Below, piece after piece: positions 1 to 11,770 of a DNA stretch of 64,000 nt. Numbering within the stretch: position 1 is the stretch's first letter; each line of letters starts with the position of its first letter. A model generated the notes under the pieces. It was given only the letters and a program-made list of their open reading frames with translations. It was not told the DNA's origin and did no database searches. The translations under genes were made by a program, and so were the position numbers. Source of the DNA: Phyllostachys edulis (taxonomy: Eukaryota > Streptophyta > Magnoliopsida > Poales > Poaceae); NCBI GenBank assembly GCA_036346405.1, contig CM070568.1:33576820-33640819 (forward strand), written 5' to 3'.

Positions 1-2017
1 AGACACAACGGCAAAGAGAGCAAGTAAATACAAAAGAATACACAAATGAACTCCAAATTAATCAAGTCCTATGCCATTAGCAAGATCTTGATTTAACGGA
101 TTTTTAGAAATTTATTTCATAATTTTTGGAGTTATAACGGAGGAGATATGAATTAAACAAGATTAAATTGAATGGAAAAAGGGAGAGAGGGAGCCTCTGG
201 TCCACCGAACAGTGCATGGACCAGGTCCGCGTGAACAGGAGGCGGCCGGGTCCGCGTGAACAGTGCGCGGGGCCCACTGGGCAGTGAAAGGGGAGGAGGC
301 TGGCTTGCGGCTACAGTGCCTGGGGCCCACGGGTCAGTGAGGAGGGGGAGGGCTTAGGGCAGCATCAGGGTTTTTAATGACCATCATTAAGGCCTTTAAA
401 GTGTCATTAACACTTAATGATGGGGCACACGATGCTGCCGAACCAACACGCACACAGGCTTCGTCTTGGTAGCGTGGCGGGCGGTCTTGACTCGGCGGCG
501 GGTCACGGCGAGGCGAGGCGAGGACACCGACGGGAGCTGGTCTTCTGGCGAGGTGGTGACGGGTGGCGGCGCGGAATGGTGGACGATGGCGGTGGGTGGT
601 GAGAGCGGTGGAGGCGGCACGTCCACAGTGGAGGGGCGTTCGGTGATGGTTCGGGCGAGGAAGGGAGCACGGGTAGAGCTCGGCGAGGTGGTTCTAATGG
701 GCTTGGCGGGGTGGCGGAGAGTGGTGTGGACGGGCGGGTGGTGGCGAAGGGTGCGGCGGAGTTGGGGAAGAAGAGAGATTGCAGCCGGCCGGTGGGGATT
801 TCCGAATCGGCTTGAGGGGAAATGGTCCTGGGGGGCCGAGGCTCACGGTGACGGCGGTGGCGGCGCCGGGAAGTGGCCGGAGGCGAGGAAGAACGGTGGA
901 GGTGGCAGCGACCGAAGCGGAGAGGGGCGAATTTTGCTTGTGGACTTACCGAGCTCCAATGGGGGCGGCGTGGGGGAGCTCTGGAGGGAGAAGGGGGGGC
1001 TTTAAAGAGAAGGCAAGGCAACGGGAGGGAGCGGCGAGGACGAGCCGGTCAGTGCTGCGTCCCGAGGCGGCATGGGCGCGCGCGGAGCGGGGTCAAGGCG
1101 AGGACGGGAGTTGGTGATGTCCAGGGTGCGTCCTTGACGATTCGCTGACGAGGGTGAGTGCTCAGTCCGCGAGGAGGACGACGGGTGACGCCACGGTGAC
1201 GTCGGGTCTTGCACGGTCCGAGGCGACAGGGCGCTGGCGGGCGTCCTTGGGCGCGACTTGACGACCGGGTGGTTGGCGTGACGAGGACGGCGATGACGCT
1301 GGCTTGCGCACGGGAGAGCTCCGGTCGTCGGCGCCGCGCGTGACAGACGGGCTCCAAGGTCGCGGGTGGAGTCTTCTTGGCAAGTAGAGGGAGGGCGCCG
1401 CAGAGCGGGATGGGGCGACTTCGAGGAGTGGGTGGCGCGCTGCTGCTGCTCAGCGCAGAGAGCAAAGCGAGGAGGGAGCGGCGCGCCAACCGCATGCCCT
1501 GCTTCTTCCGCTTTCTTCTTGGTTTAGTTGACCAAAGGAGAGAAAAGGGGAATAAGAAGGTGACGAGTCTTCTTCTTTGGAGCAGAGGAAAGGGCACCAG
1601 GAGTTAGCGGCGCATGGGGAACAGAGAAGCCGCCATTCTTCTTTCTTCTTGACGGGTTGACCAAAGGGAGAAGCAAGGGAAGGGAGAGGGCCTCCAGGGG
1701 GTGCTGCACGGGCTGGGTAGGGAGAGAAGGGCCGGGCTGGGCTGGCCTGGGGCCGAAGGGAGGTGGGCCGAGCCCAACAAGACCACGGGCTGAGCCCAAT
1801 GAAAGAGGCGAAGATCCGAATCAGATTTGGCCCGAAGATTCAAAACGGAGGAGAAAATCTCCGAATCGCTAAATTGAATTTCGAATGTTTCAAACGTTAC
1901 ATTTGAAACACAGACCGAGAAAGACTGGAGGTTTTCGAAAATAGTTGATACTTGAATTACAGCGAAGAACGAAACGAAATCTAATTACTATTTATCCGTC
2001 CGAAAACGGATGTTACA
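1..2017 (-). repeat. TE1 3' LTR (partial)
   Basis: This copy matches 9500-11495 and ends at TGTTACA (2011-2017). It is truncated by the window start, so about 1.85 kb of the LTR is missing. The last 360 bases differ from the other copy by a single substitution, while the GC-rich middle (about 220-1600) shows many one- and two-base differences. Long GC-rich reading frames on both strands in this stretch have no protein-like composition and are taken as chance ORFs. Confidence 0.9.
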
Positions 2018-2033
2018 AATCCTACCCACCTTA
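2018..2033 (-). other. TE1 polypurine tract
   Basis: Read on the minus strand, a purine-rich run (TAAGGTGGGTAGGATT) directly precedes the 3' LTR. This is where the plus-strand primer of an LTR retrotransposon lies. The equivalent site in TE4 (29603-29619) is even more purine-rich. Confidence 0.55.
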
Positions 2034-2060
2034 AACAGAATCTCGACCCCGAGATTCGAG

Positions 2061-4185
2061 CTACTCCGAGAACAGGGACGAGTAGTCTTGCTTTAGTTGA
2101 TCTTCGCGTTCCCAGGTGGCTTCCTTGGCGGTGTGGTGACTCCACTGGACTTTGCAAAGGCGGATGACTTGACGTCTGGTTTGCTTCTCGATGACATCGA
2201 GGATCTTGATCGGATGCTCGGGATAAGTCAGATCTTGCTGAACGGCGATGGCTTCAACGGGCGTCTGTTCTTCAGGTACTCTGAGACACTTCTTGAGCTG
2301 GGAGACGTGAAACACATTGTGAACTTCTGACAAATTTTCCGGTAGCTCTAACTGGTAGGCAACTTCTCCACGCTTGGCGGTGATGGGAATGGGCCTATAC
2401 ATCTTGGGGCAAGCTTGCCTTTCACTTTGAATCTTCGAGTTCCACGAAGCGGTGATACCTTAAGGTACACAGCATCTCCAACTTCAAAAGTTAACTTTCT
2501 CCGACGGTTGTCGGCATAACTCTTCTGTCTTGACTGAGCTGCTTGGAGACGATCTCTGATCAGTCGAACTTTCTCTTCGGCTTGCTTGAGAGTATCTGGT
2601 CCGAAGATATATCCTTCACCTGATTCTGACCAATGTAGAGGGGTTCTGCATTTTCTTCCGTAAAGTGCTTCAAACGGTGACATTTTCAGACTTGACTGGT
2701 AGCTAATATTGTATGCAAACTCGGCATACGGTAGACACTTTTCCCAATCTGCTGTAAACTCCAAAGCACAAGCTCGAAGCATGTCTTCTAGAATTTGGTT
2801 TGTCCTTTCTGTCGACCATCGGTCATGGATGATAAGTCGTGCTAAAATCAAGGTGTGTTCCAAGGGCATCATGCAAACTAGCCCAGAAATGGGAGGTGAA
2901 TTGAGATCCTCGATCGGAGACTATCCTCTTGGGTACTCCATGTAAACACACAATACGAGCCATATATAACTCGGCTAACTTGTCTCCCTTATAAGTTGTA
3001 TTTACTGGGATGAAATGGGCTACTTTGGTTAGTTTGTCAACTAAAACCCATATTGAGTCACAACCGGACCTGGTTCGGGGTAGATCGGTAATGAAATCCA
3101 TTCCAATCTCTTCCCATTTCCACTGAGGGATTTGCAGGGGTTGAAGCAATCCTACTGGCTTCTAATGTTCGGCTTTGATTCGCTGACATACATCACAACA
3201 GGCTACATACTCGGCGATATCTCTTTTCATGCGTGGCCACTAATACAAAATCTTCATGTCTTGATACATCTTGGTGCTGCCTGGGTGCAAGGTATACGCT
3301 AAGCTATGGGCTTCTTTCAGGATCAATTCTTTGAGTTCCTCTTGGTAAGGAACAAAGGGACATTTCCCATACCATAGGATTCCTTACTGATCTTCGATCA
3401 TCTTGGGGGTTTTTCCTTTTGCCATGAGGTGTTTGAATCTCTGGACTCCAGAGTGTCCTTGTTGAGCGGTTTTGATCTGCTCTTCTAAAGTTGGATGTGC
3501 TTCCATAGCATTTGCAGTGCCTTGTTCTATCAAACACAGGTTGAGAGCTTCAAATTCCTTATAAAGCTCGGGTTGATGCTCTTGAATCATAACATTACTG
3601 CAGTAAGACTTACGGCTTAATACGTCAGCAACTACATTAGCCTTTCCGGGATGATAATGAACATCCAAGTTGTAATCCTTTATTAACTCTAACCATCTTC
3701 TTTGTCGAAGGTTGAGATCTGATTGAGTGAATATGTACTTGAGACTCTTGTGGTCCGTATAAATATCACAATGATTTCCAATCAGGTAATGCCGCCAAAT
3801 TTTGAGGGCGTGCACTACTGCTGCTAACTCCAAGTCATGAGTTGGATAGTTGTCTTCATGAGGACGGAGCTGTCTGGATGCATAGGCTACAACTTTTCCT
3901 CCTTGCATAAGCACGCAACCAAGACCTTGGCGCGATGCATCACAGTAGACTTCAAAGTCTTGATGAATGTCCCGAGGTCAATCTTGGTCTGAAGTTAACT
4001 TCTTCTTCAATTCTTTAAAACTCTTCTCACAAGCATCTGTCCATTCATACTTCTTTTCTTTCTTAAGTAGGTGGGTCATCGGCCTGGAAAGCTTGGAGAA
4101 TCCTTCTATGAAGTATCGGTAGTATCCGGCCAAACCGAGAAAACTACGAACTTCTGCCACTGATGTAGGCTGCTTCCTCCAACCT
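2061..4185 (-). pseudogene. pol: TE1 pol 3' half: RT tail, RNase H, integrase, chromodomain
   Basis: Reading leftwards, the segment encodes the RT C-terminal connection (3978-4185, motif RSFLGLAGYYR), Ty3-type RNase H (3384-3914, with YTDHKSLKYIF and a terminal DVLSRK), an integrase zinc-finger region (about 3160-3330), the integrase core (2823-3149, catalytic Asp in GMDFITDLP and IVSDRGSQF; the Glu follows in TERTNQILEDML after a frameshift near 2850), and a C-terminal chromodomain (about 2061-2260, ILDVIEKQTRRQVIRLCKVQW to the stop). The chromodomain is thought to steer integration to modified histones. Stop codons interrupt the zinc-finger region at 3240-3242 (where the family has Trp) and near 3165. 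The palm and YVDD of RT, protease and most of gag are missing; the break is near 4185. Confidence 0.85.
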
Positions 4186-5355
4186 TCCTGACTAAACTAC
4201 GACATTAATCACTTTATTCTTCAAGCATTTGTATCCATTCTGATCCTCCGGGATGTCTTTATATAAACCCAATATCTCCATTATGGAACCTCCCAAAAGA
4301 CCGCTTGTAATCCAAACTTCCAATTTTAATCCACTGAATTATTTTATCACCATCTAATCAATAGTTATTTAGTCCATCTCCAATATCAGTAAGGCATACT
4401 TCCATCATATATTCTAATATCCCACAACCAAATGTTTGTATAATCCAATATTTAGCAATTATACCCTTAGTAATCTGATCAAGGCATATCTCTATAATCC
4501 AACCAAAATTTCTGATAAATCCCAACTTCTCTATAATCATATTCAATTGAATCCAATGTTACCACATAACCATTTAATTCCATACTTCCTGATCCAATCC
4601 ATTATACCAAAATCAACATCATGAATTAGTAATCCTATAATCCATTCCTCATTAATCGGGTAATTCCTTGATCAAATTCCCACCGTAACACTTTTCTATA
4701 ATCCATCATCCAACAATTATAGTTCTATAATCCAATCTCCACAATTATAGTTCTATAACCCAATCATGATTCAACTAACTCTCCCCAAATTAATATCGTG
4801 AATCATAAGAAAATCCAATTTTCTTCGCATTCTATTCTCTACCTTTAATGCACACATAACTCCATTCCAGGTTGTCAACCAACATCATAATTAACTTAAG
4901 ATTAGATGAAGATCCAATTCCTTCTAATAATCAAATCAGTACCTTAGATTCCTATACCTTTCATGGTTGATCAAAACTTCTCTTTATGATCATTTTCCTT
5001 CTCCATAATCTATATAACCCACCGATTTGCTATTCTTTAAACCTTTCATAAACAAGGTTTATTCACCATCGCTTTCTAGTATTCACAAGAATTTATCACA
5101 TTGACAAAGCTTAAAAATTCTCTATATCAGTCCCATTAATGATCTCCAAAAAACCATCTTGCTTTGTCTCACACACACCACTTATGCTCAACAAGATTAG
5201 GCGCCATGCGACTATACTCAATTGAACACTCTCCCATAATCATTTCTCGAGGCGACAAGATGGGATGAGGGAAGCACGATAGGCTAGAGGAAAAGCACAC
5301 TAGGCGTGGGAGAACAAAGGAGGAAGACGGAAGCATCCTACTAGTGGGTTGTCCC
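4186..5355. other. AT-rich stretch inside TE1 with no gene
   Basis: This lies where RT and protease should be. It is AT-rich and non-coding on both strands, with reiterated short motifs such as TCTATAATCCA and a local tandem repeat of about 25 bases at 4695-4775 (ATTATAGTTCTATAA). It either replaced deleted pol sequence or is an inserted fragment of unknown type. I see no LTR ends or terminal inverted repeats. Confidence 0.5.
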
Positions 5356-6256
5356 GCCAACTTTATTCATGACGATGCTCATAGCAACTTGAAACTTGTC
5401 CTTTGCAACCCTACCGCTTTGGTCATGAATGCATAGGGAGCAATCCTTGGAGCGATGATCTTGTCCTTCACGGAGGAAGCACATAATTTTATCGTCGAGC
5501 CTTCACCGGTGGTGGTCCTCATCGTAGTTAGGGCGAGAGGGAGTGAGCACGTAGCAATAGTGTCCATATTGCCCACATGTAAAGCATGCTCCTCTTGTAT
5601 TTTGTCGTATTGGAGGACATGATTGGCGGCGTGTCTTGTCTTGCCACATTCAAGGCAAGCATTTGGCGTAACTTCGGGTCGGATAAAACTTTAGCAGTAC
5701 GGCTTGCCTCTTCTTTGGGGCCCTTGATGATTTCTTTGTTGTCAATCTTGATGTTGGTGACGATGACTTTCCTTGTAGGTTTTTCAAGATTCCATTGGGG
5801 GCATTCGTTGGCGTAGTGTCCCAGATTTCGCAATAGAAGCAAGTGATAGCCTTTTGGGGTCCTCGGTGTAGAGAACACAGGTGTCTTCATTGTGACGGCT
5901 TTTCTTAGGTGATCCTTTGGGTTGTGGTGGCAAAGCTCACTTTGTCGTTCTCTGCCAAACATGCAAGACAAGCTTCTTCTTCAAGTCATGGGGCCAATTC
6001 TTAGTTTCCAAGGCTTCACTTGTGGATGAGAAAGTTAGAGGTCTTGTCCTGAGAAAATCTGCCAACTTGGAGTTGTGACTGGCTGTTCCATCGTGCTAAC
6101 TGGCTCTTATAGCTTGGAGAATCTGAGTTTGCTGGGCTATGGTCGGGTGCTTGGCGGTGGGGAGATACGTTCCACCACGACCACGACCACGACCCACGAC
6201 CTCTTCTGGGCAGTGACAAAGGCTCCACAGACGGGGCGGCTCTTCTTGGCGGTATC
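5356..6256 (-). pseudogene. gag: TE1 gag remnant: N-terminal region and zinc-knuckle region
   Basis: Read leftwards from a predicted splice acceptor (TTTTCTTCAG, ending at 6257), the sequence encodes an Arg-Gly-rich stretch (about 6150-6210), then a segment with DFLRTRPLTFSSTSE (about 6015-6060), typical of the start of chromovirus Gag. The Retrotrans_gag core is missing: the frame stops near 5945 and the sequence resumes with a CCHC zinc knuckle at about 5790-5835 (CFYC then GHYANECP, separated by a one-base frameshift). A second, weaker CxxC-GQYGH pattern lies near 5560-5590. The knuckles would bind RNA. A one-base slip in the GGTCGT microsatellite (about 6175-6200) also shifts the frame. 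This is an internally deleted, non-functional gag. Confidence 0.65.
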
Positions 6257-6713
6257 CTGAAGAAAAGATAAGATTTAGAACTAGAGAGGACTAGAGAGAG
6301 GCATATATGAGGGTTCACTAGCCCTCTAAGGCACACACAAAAGAATCAAGCAGAAGATCGAAATCAATACAATACAAAGCCTAGAATGGCTGCATTATAT
6401 TAAGGGGGTTAAGTGTTACATGACTTTCAAACAAAGCTTATACGCTAAGCTAAGTCATGACACAAGATACACATCGTCTACAAAAGGGAGAAACAAAAGT
6501 GCTTGCAACCCAAAAGACTGCCTAGCAAGCACTGCTAGCTATCCTAGCCTATCCTAACTACTCCATCGAGGAACGGGAGCGGCTCTAACTGAAGCTCGGC
6601 GAACGAGAGCAACTCGAGCTGACGCCTGCGAAAGCGAACAGAACGGCGGGGCTGCGTCACGCTGACACCGGAAGGTCGTCGAAGGCGGCGGATGAGGCGT
6701 CGCCGACGCTTAC
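6257..6713 (-). other. Predicted intron between orf0 and gag in TE1
   Basis: On the minus strand the donor GTAAGC starts at 6713 and overlaps the orf0 stop codon (6710-6712). The acceptor TTTTCTTCAG ends at 6257 after a pyrimidine-rich run. Splicing these 457 bases removes the stop and leaves an open phase into the Arg-Gly-rich start of gag. I predict it from splice-site consensus and phase only; there is no transcript evidence. Confidence 0.55.
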
Positions 6714-7453
6714 TGCGCCGTCGACTGGTCGGAGTCCTCGCGGCGAGGAGGAGCTGGAGCTGGAGCCGAAGCTGAAGCTGGAGCTGGAGTAGCGCTCGCA
6801 AGGGCAGCGGTGAGACGTGCTACCTCTGCAAGGGCGGCGTCTCTCTCCATCTTGATGATGTCTCTGTCCACAGCGATGGTGTCTCTCTCCCACATGGCAG
6901 CATGGTGGGCTTCATCGCTTCTGATCATGTTGGTGCGAAGGGTGTCGGAGTGGGCCTCGCTGCCGGTGAGAAGCATCCGAAACTGTCGGATCTCGCTGGT
7001 GTGGGAGTGGATGTCGTGGATCATCGCTTGGGTCAACTGCACCTGGTGGGTCAGACGAGGCTCGTCATCTCTGGCGTCGAAGATCTCCGGGAAGGGCTCT
7101 CCGTCGTAGAGACACGGGAAGAAGCAGTACGGCGAATCTTGTAGGAGGACCTCGTGTATCTGACACAAGCGGGTGACGGCGACACGGGCTGCATCCTGGA
7201 TGGCGTCAGAGCTGCTGCGGCGGGGTGCCTCGGCACAGAACCTGTGGGTCGTGAACTCGCCGGTCCTGGCATAGAGGAAAACCTCCATGTCCCAAGACTC
7301 GTGAGCCATGACCATCGTCTTCCGTCCTCTGAAGAGCGGAGGGCGGGGGAAGCAAAGAAACTGCATCAGCTCGCGAAGGAGTTCGGCGAAACCGCCTTCA
7401 TTAACTCCATGAGAGCTATGGTCCCAAGGGCCTGCAGCTGGAGGAGAAGCCAT
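6710..7453 (-). CDS. orf0: extra 247-residue ORF upstream of gag
   Basis: This intact ORF lies between the 5' LTR leader and gag of TE1 and starts MASPPAAGPWDH. Residues about 45-100 show a pattern of alternating strands ending in a helix (SSDAIQDAARVAVTRLCQ) that resembles the last part of a double-stranded-RNA-binding fold; this is an inference. Residues about 130-215 look helical and coiled-coil-like, and the C-terminus (about 218-238) is a Pro-Ala-rich tail encoded by a six-base microsatellite (GCTGGA, 6745-6795). No gag, protease or enzyme motif is visible. The stop overlaps a good splice donor, so the product is probably an N-terminal extension of Gag. I recall an ORF in this position, called orf0, in rice RIRE3/RIRE8-type elements. 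It is the only long undamaged frame of TE1. Confidence 0.65.
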   Translation of the reverse strand: MASPPAAGPWDHSSHGVNEGGFAELLRELMQFLCFPRPPLFRGRKTMVMAHESWDMEVFLYARTGEFTTHRFCAEAPRRSSSDAIQDAARVAVTRLCQIHEVLLQDSPYCFFPCLYDGEPFPEIFDARDDEPRLTHQVQLTQAMIHDIHSHTSEIRQFRMLLTGSEAHSDTLRTNMIRSDEAHHAAMWERDTIAVDRDIIKMERDAALAEVARLTAALASATPAPASASAPAPAPPRREDSDQSTAQ

Positions 7454-7653
7454 CTACAAATTTTGAAACAGGAGAAAAGATTAGTAACACTTAATGAGAA
7501 TAGAGATAAGTATGGAACTAGGAATGATGAGTAGAAGCAATAAATACTCTATATTTTTGGCAAAACTTTTCTTAATTTTTAAAATAAGATCTAAGTCCTT
7601 AAGGCCATCGACCGGTCTAACTAGGGTCCTCTGATCGTATGCTCGATACACTC
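7454..7653 (-). other. TE1 untranslated leader and primer-binding region
   Basis: These 200 bases separate orf0 from the 5' LTR. On the minus strand, the sequence just after the LTR end contains TGTATCGAGC (about 7638-7647), a poor match to the initiator Met-tRNA primer site TGGTATCAGAGC. A degenerate primer-binding site is likely but weakly supported. Confidence 0.4.
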
Positions 7654-10600
7654 TGTCGGACCCGGATTCTAGAATCCAAATCCTCTGTGAATCACCGTGC
7701 TATTCCTGGATCAAGAGCTAGCACTTCACAAGACACATTCTTTGAATCATTCATACAAGGCGTGAACTCAAACAAATATATTACAACACAGGTAACATAG
7801 ACCTCATCGGGTCGAGTTTTACAAAAGGGCCGCACAAGGCCAAATATATTACATTACAAAAGAACGACCAAGTCTACAGCGAAGCAAAAGGGAAGGTAGG
7901 GTTCATCTCACACGAAAGCGATCGGGTGACTCAGGTCTGACGGATATTAACCAAGGGTTTGGATAATATCGGTTGTACGCGAGTACCAACGTGTCTACTT
8001 AGATGGGCGAGATCTAAACTACGTAATTATTCTACTCCTCGTCATATCCTTGTCCATCATCTTACGGTCCATCGTAGTAGGCGTAGTCTCCTTCATCTTC
8101 ATTATCTCAAGGGTGGGGAGAGAAGCGAGAATGAGCACTACTATCGTGCTTTCATGAGCCAACACACACAATGCAATTATATATATGCAAGGCTTAACAA
8201 GGATGGCTCGGGTTCTTTTATTTGCGAAAGCAAGTTTTGCAATATTATAGTTACAAATCCTATGATTTAGCATTTTTAACAAATTGTAATTTTTATAAAG
8301 AGAGTAATGTGCAATAATTAATAACAAAGAGAGGTTACCTCCACCTTCATGCTTATTTTGATTATGGTTACATCCACCATATTAACAAAGACTGGGTACA
8401 TCCACCCAGGGAAAACCAAATTCAGGGCTAGGTGAGCCCGCCACATTTTTATACCACCCACAAAGTTTTGAAATAGAACTAACTCAAGTTAAGTTCCCAT
8501 GTCCGCCTTTGACCGTAGGCACGGCTGTTTAAACAGTTTAATACTCTGCAGAGATAGTACACTTTACCCACAAGAGACAATTAACTCGTTGCCCTACACA
8601 ATTCCTTAGATGTGTAGTCGAGAGGTTGTCACAATAACGTTTCGACTTATCTCGCCCCTTCTGTCATTTCGCACATATAGGGTTACGCCCATAATGTTGA
8701 GCGGGATGTTTTACCTCAGCGACTGGCATAGCGGTGCTATACCTCAGCGACTGGCAAAACGTCACCCTCCTCTTGGTGTCCCATTCAAGCAGAATGAATC
8801 CACTTGGCTCCCCATTTATCCGTCCAGCGAAATGGCATCCAAGGTTCAATAAATCTACTAAGCTAAGTCGCAAGTTTTTCTGCAGACTTGTGGTTGTACT
8901 TGTTTAACACGGGAGGTCGTGACCCGATTAAGTCCTTAGGGTTATCTGGGCGGTTCATTCCACAACCCAATCATTCTCGTGCTCCCGGAGCACCAACCGC
9001 CTCACCATCCGCCCAGATAGAGCTAGCAATTTAGGGTTTTTGAGAAGGAAACCAAATTATTTTCTCATCTTAGTCAATGGACCACCAATGACTACCCAAA
9101 ACATTTTATATTTGAAGACATGATGATTGGGGGTATTTTAATACCCCAGTACTTGAGCAAGGCTAGCATGTCGCTCAAGTACACCCTATAACTAGTATTA
9201 CCATATAATTACTAGGGTGACAAAGGCTAATGGATTCAAGTTATCAAGGATGACATAATAATTATTTTAACATCAAGTGGGCATTTAACTACCTTAAGCT
9301 TTAACATACATTTGATTAAGAAATTAAAGCATGCAATTTGTTAATTTAAAAGAATATAATTTACATAAAATGTAGGAGCAACATGGTCAAAGTATTGACT
9401 CGCCTTGGTGAGAGGCAAAGTGATCGTGATACTCTTGGTCTTGATCGACTTGAGGGTCTCCGGCGTCTTCGAATCCTAAATGGGCGAATTACCGAAAAAA
9501 GACACAACGGCAAAGAGAGCAAGTAAATACAAAAGAATACACAAATGAACTCCAAATTAATCAAGTCCTATGCCATTAGCAAGATCTTGATTTAACGGAT
9601 TTTTAGAAATTTATTTCATAATTTTTGGAGTTATAACGGAGGAGATATGAATTAAACAAGATTAAATTGAATGGAAAAAGGAGAGAGGGAGCCTCTGGTC
9701 CACCGAATAAGTGCATGGACCAGTCGCGTGAATGAGGCGGCGGGTCGCGTGAACAAGTCTTGCTGGCCCACCGGGCGATGTGAAAGGAGGAGGCGGCTTG
9801 CTACTCTGATGCGGGGCCCACGGGTCGATGAGGAGGGAGGGCTTAGGGCGAAGATCGGGGTTTTAATGACCATCATTAAGGCCTTTAAAGTGTCATTAAC
9901 ACTTAATGATGGGGCACCTGATGCTGCCGAACCAACACGCACAACAGGTCGGGCGCTGCGGCGCGGCGCGGTCTTGACTCCGGCTGCGGCTTTGTCACGG
10001 CTGAGGCGAGGCGAGGACACCGACGGGAGTCTTCTGGCGGAGGTGGTGGCAAGGGTGGCGCGCCGAATGGTGGACGATAAGGCGGTGGGTGGTGAGAGGC
10101 GGTGGAGGCGGCACAGTCACAGTGGAGGGGCGGTTCGGTGATGGTTCGGGCGAGGAAGGGAGCACGGGTAGAGCTCGGCGAGGTGGTTCTAATGGGCTTG
10201 GCGGGTGGCCGGAGAGTGGTCGTGGACTACGGCGGGTGGTGGCGAAGGGTGCGGCCGAGTTGGGGAAGAAGAGAGATTGCAGCGGGCCGGTGGGGATTTC
10301 GAATCGGCGAGGGAAATGGTCTGGGGGCCGAGGCTCACTGTGACAGCGGTGGCGGCGCGGAAGTGGCCGGAGGCGAGGAAGAACAGTGGAGGTGGCGGCG
10401 ATCAAGCGGAGAGGGGCGAATTTGCTTGTGGACTTACCGAGCTCCAATGGGGCGGCGTGGGGAGCTCGAGGGAGAAGGGGGCTTTAAAGAGAAGGCAAGG
10501 CAACGGAGGGAGCGGCGAGGACGAGCCGGTCGATCTTTGCGTCCCCGAGGCGGCATGGGCGCGCGAGCGGGTCAAGGCGAGGACGGAGTTGGTGATGTCG

Positions 10601-11495
10601 AGTGCGTCCTTGACGATTCGGCCGACGAGGGTGAGTGCTCATCCGCGAGGAGGACGACGGTGACGCCACGGTGACGTCGGGTCTTACACGGTCCGAGGCG
10701 ACAGGGCGGCGGCGTCCTTAAGCGCGACAGACGACCGGTGGTTGGCGTGGCGAGGACGGCGATGACGCTGCTTGCGCGACGGAGAGCTCGGGTCGCCGCC
10801 GCTGCGGCGCACGGACGGGCTCCAAGGTCGCGGGTGGAAGTCTTCTTGCAATGGCGAGGGAGTGGCGCCGCAGAGGGATAGGGGCGACTTCGAGGAGTGG
10901 GTGGCGCTGCTGCTGCGCTCAGCGCAGAGCGGCAAAGGGAGCAGGAGTGGGCGCGCCAACCGCTGCCGCCCCGCTTCTTTTTCTTCTTGGTTTGGTTGAC
11001 CAAAGGGAGAGAAAAGGGGGAATAAGAAGGTGACGAGCTGCTGCTGCTGGAGCAGAGGAAAGGGGCAGCCAGGGAGTTGGCAGCGCATGGGGGAACAGAG
11101 AAGCTGCCGCTGCTTTCTTTTCTTCTTGATCGGGTTGACCAAAGGGAGAAGCAAGGGAAGGGAGAGGGCCTCCAGGGGGTGCTGCACGGGCTGGGCAGGG
11201 AGAGAAGGGCCGGGCTGGGCTGGCCTGGGGCCGAAGGGAGGTGGGCCGAGCCCAACAAGACCACGGGCTGAGCCCAATGAAAGAGGCGAAGATCCGAATC
11301 AGATTTGGCCCGAAGATTCAAAACGGAGGAGAAAATCTCCGAATCGCTAAATTGAATTTCGAATGTTTCAAACGTTACATTTGAAACACAGACCGAGAAA
11401 GACTGGAGGTTTTCGAAAATAGTTGATACTTGAATTACAGCGAAGAACGAAACGAAATCTAATTACTATTTATCCGTCCGAAAACGGATGTTACA
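7654..11495 (-). repeat. TE1 5' LTR (3842 bases)
   Basis: The right boundary TGTTACA (11489-11495) is fixed by comparison with the left LTR. The left boundary TGTCGGACCC at 7654 is inferred from the TGTCGAACC starts of the related LTRs at 26305 and 33712. The LTR holds the dyad-symmetric block shared by all five long LTRs (8512-8580) and a GC-rich part near its minus-strand start. The flank after 11495 is CCCTC; the matching target-site copy would lie outside the window. Confidence 0.8.
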
Positions 11496-11569
11496 CCCTC
11501 TCTCCATGTTAAGTACAAAAATAGCACCGCGAACAAGCGGAGATGCGACACGTGGCTTGTCCGGTGCCT

Positions 11570-11770
11570 ACTGGGTCGACTTGCCGTGTCCATGCCCTCG
11601 AACACGCAGCCTTTGCCTCGTCTGGCGCTTAGGGCACTGGACACGGCAAGTCCAAATTTCACAAGCCACACCCAAATAGGTTGAAATTTGTGAATAGTAT
11701 ATTTGACACTATTTGACATTATTTGAAACATTATTTTACACTATTTGAAATATTATTTAACACTTAACAA
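11570..11770 (+). repeat. Left terminal inverted repeat of MULE candidate
   Basis: This pairs with 12565-12716 in inverse orientation. It includes an internal near-duplicate of ATTTGAAACATTATTT/ATTTGAAATATTATTT (about 11720-11760), which makes it longer than its partner. Confidence 0.55.

Larger units (their letters stand above)
1..11495 (-). mobile_element. TE1: Tekay/Del-type Ty3/gypsy retrotransposon, RIRE3/RIRE8-like
   Basis: Positions 1-2017 and 9500-11495 are direct copies of one sequence, and both end in TGTTACA. They flank a minus-strand interior holding an extra ORF, gag remnants, RT tail, RNase H, integrase and chromodomain, in the order expected for a chromovirus. The right LTR is the 5' LTR; the left one is the 3' LTR and runs off the window. 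LTRs of about 3.8 kb, a chromodomain at the end of pol and an ORF before gag point to the Tekay lineage. From memory, rice RIRE3 and RIRE8 share these traits; this was not checked. The element is defective: the gag core, protease and most of RT are gone, and pol carries stops and frameshifts. Confidence 0.85.

Noticed and set aside
466..1120. Long overlapping frames on both strands in the TE1 LTR (and again at 10100-11350)
   Set aside because: They lie in a GC-rich LTR, are Gly/Arg- or Pro/Ser-rich in all frames, and are not conserved in frame between the two LTR copies because of many one-base indels.
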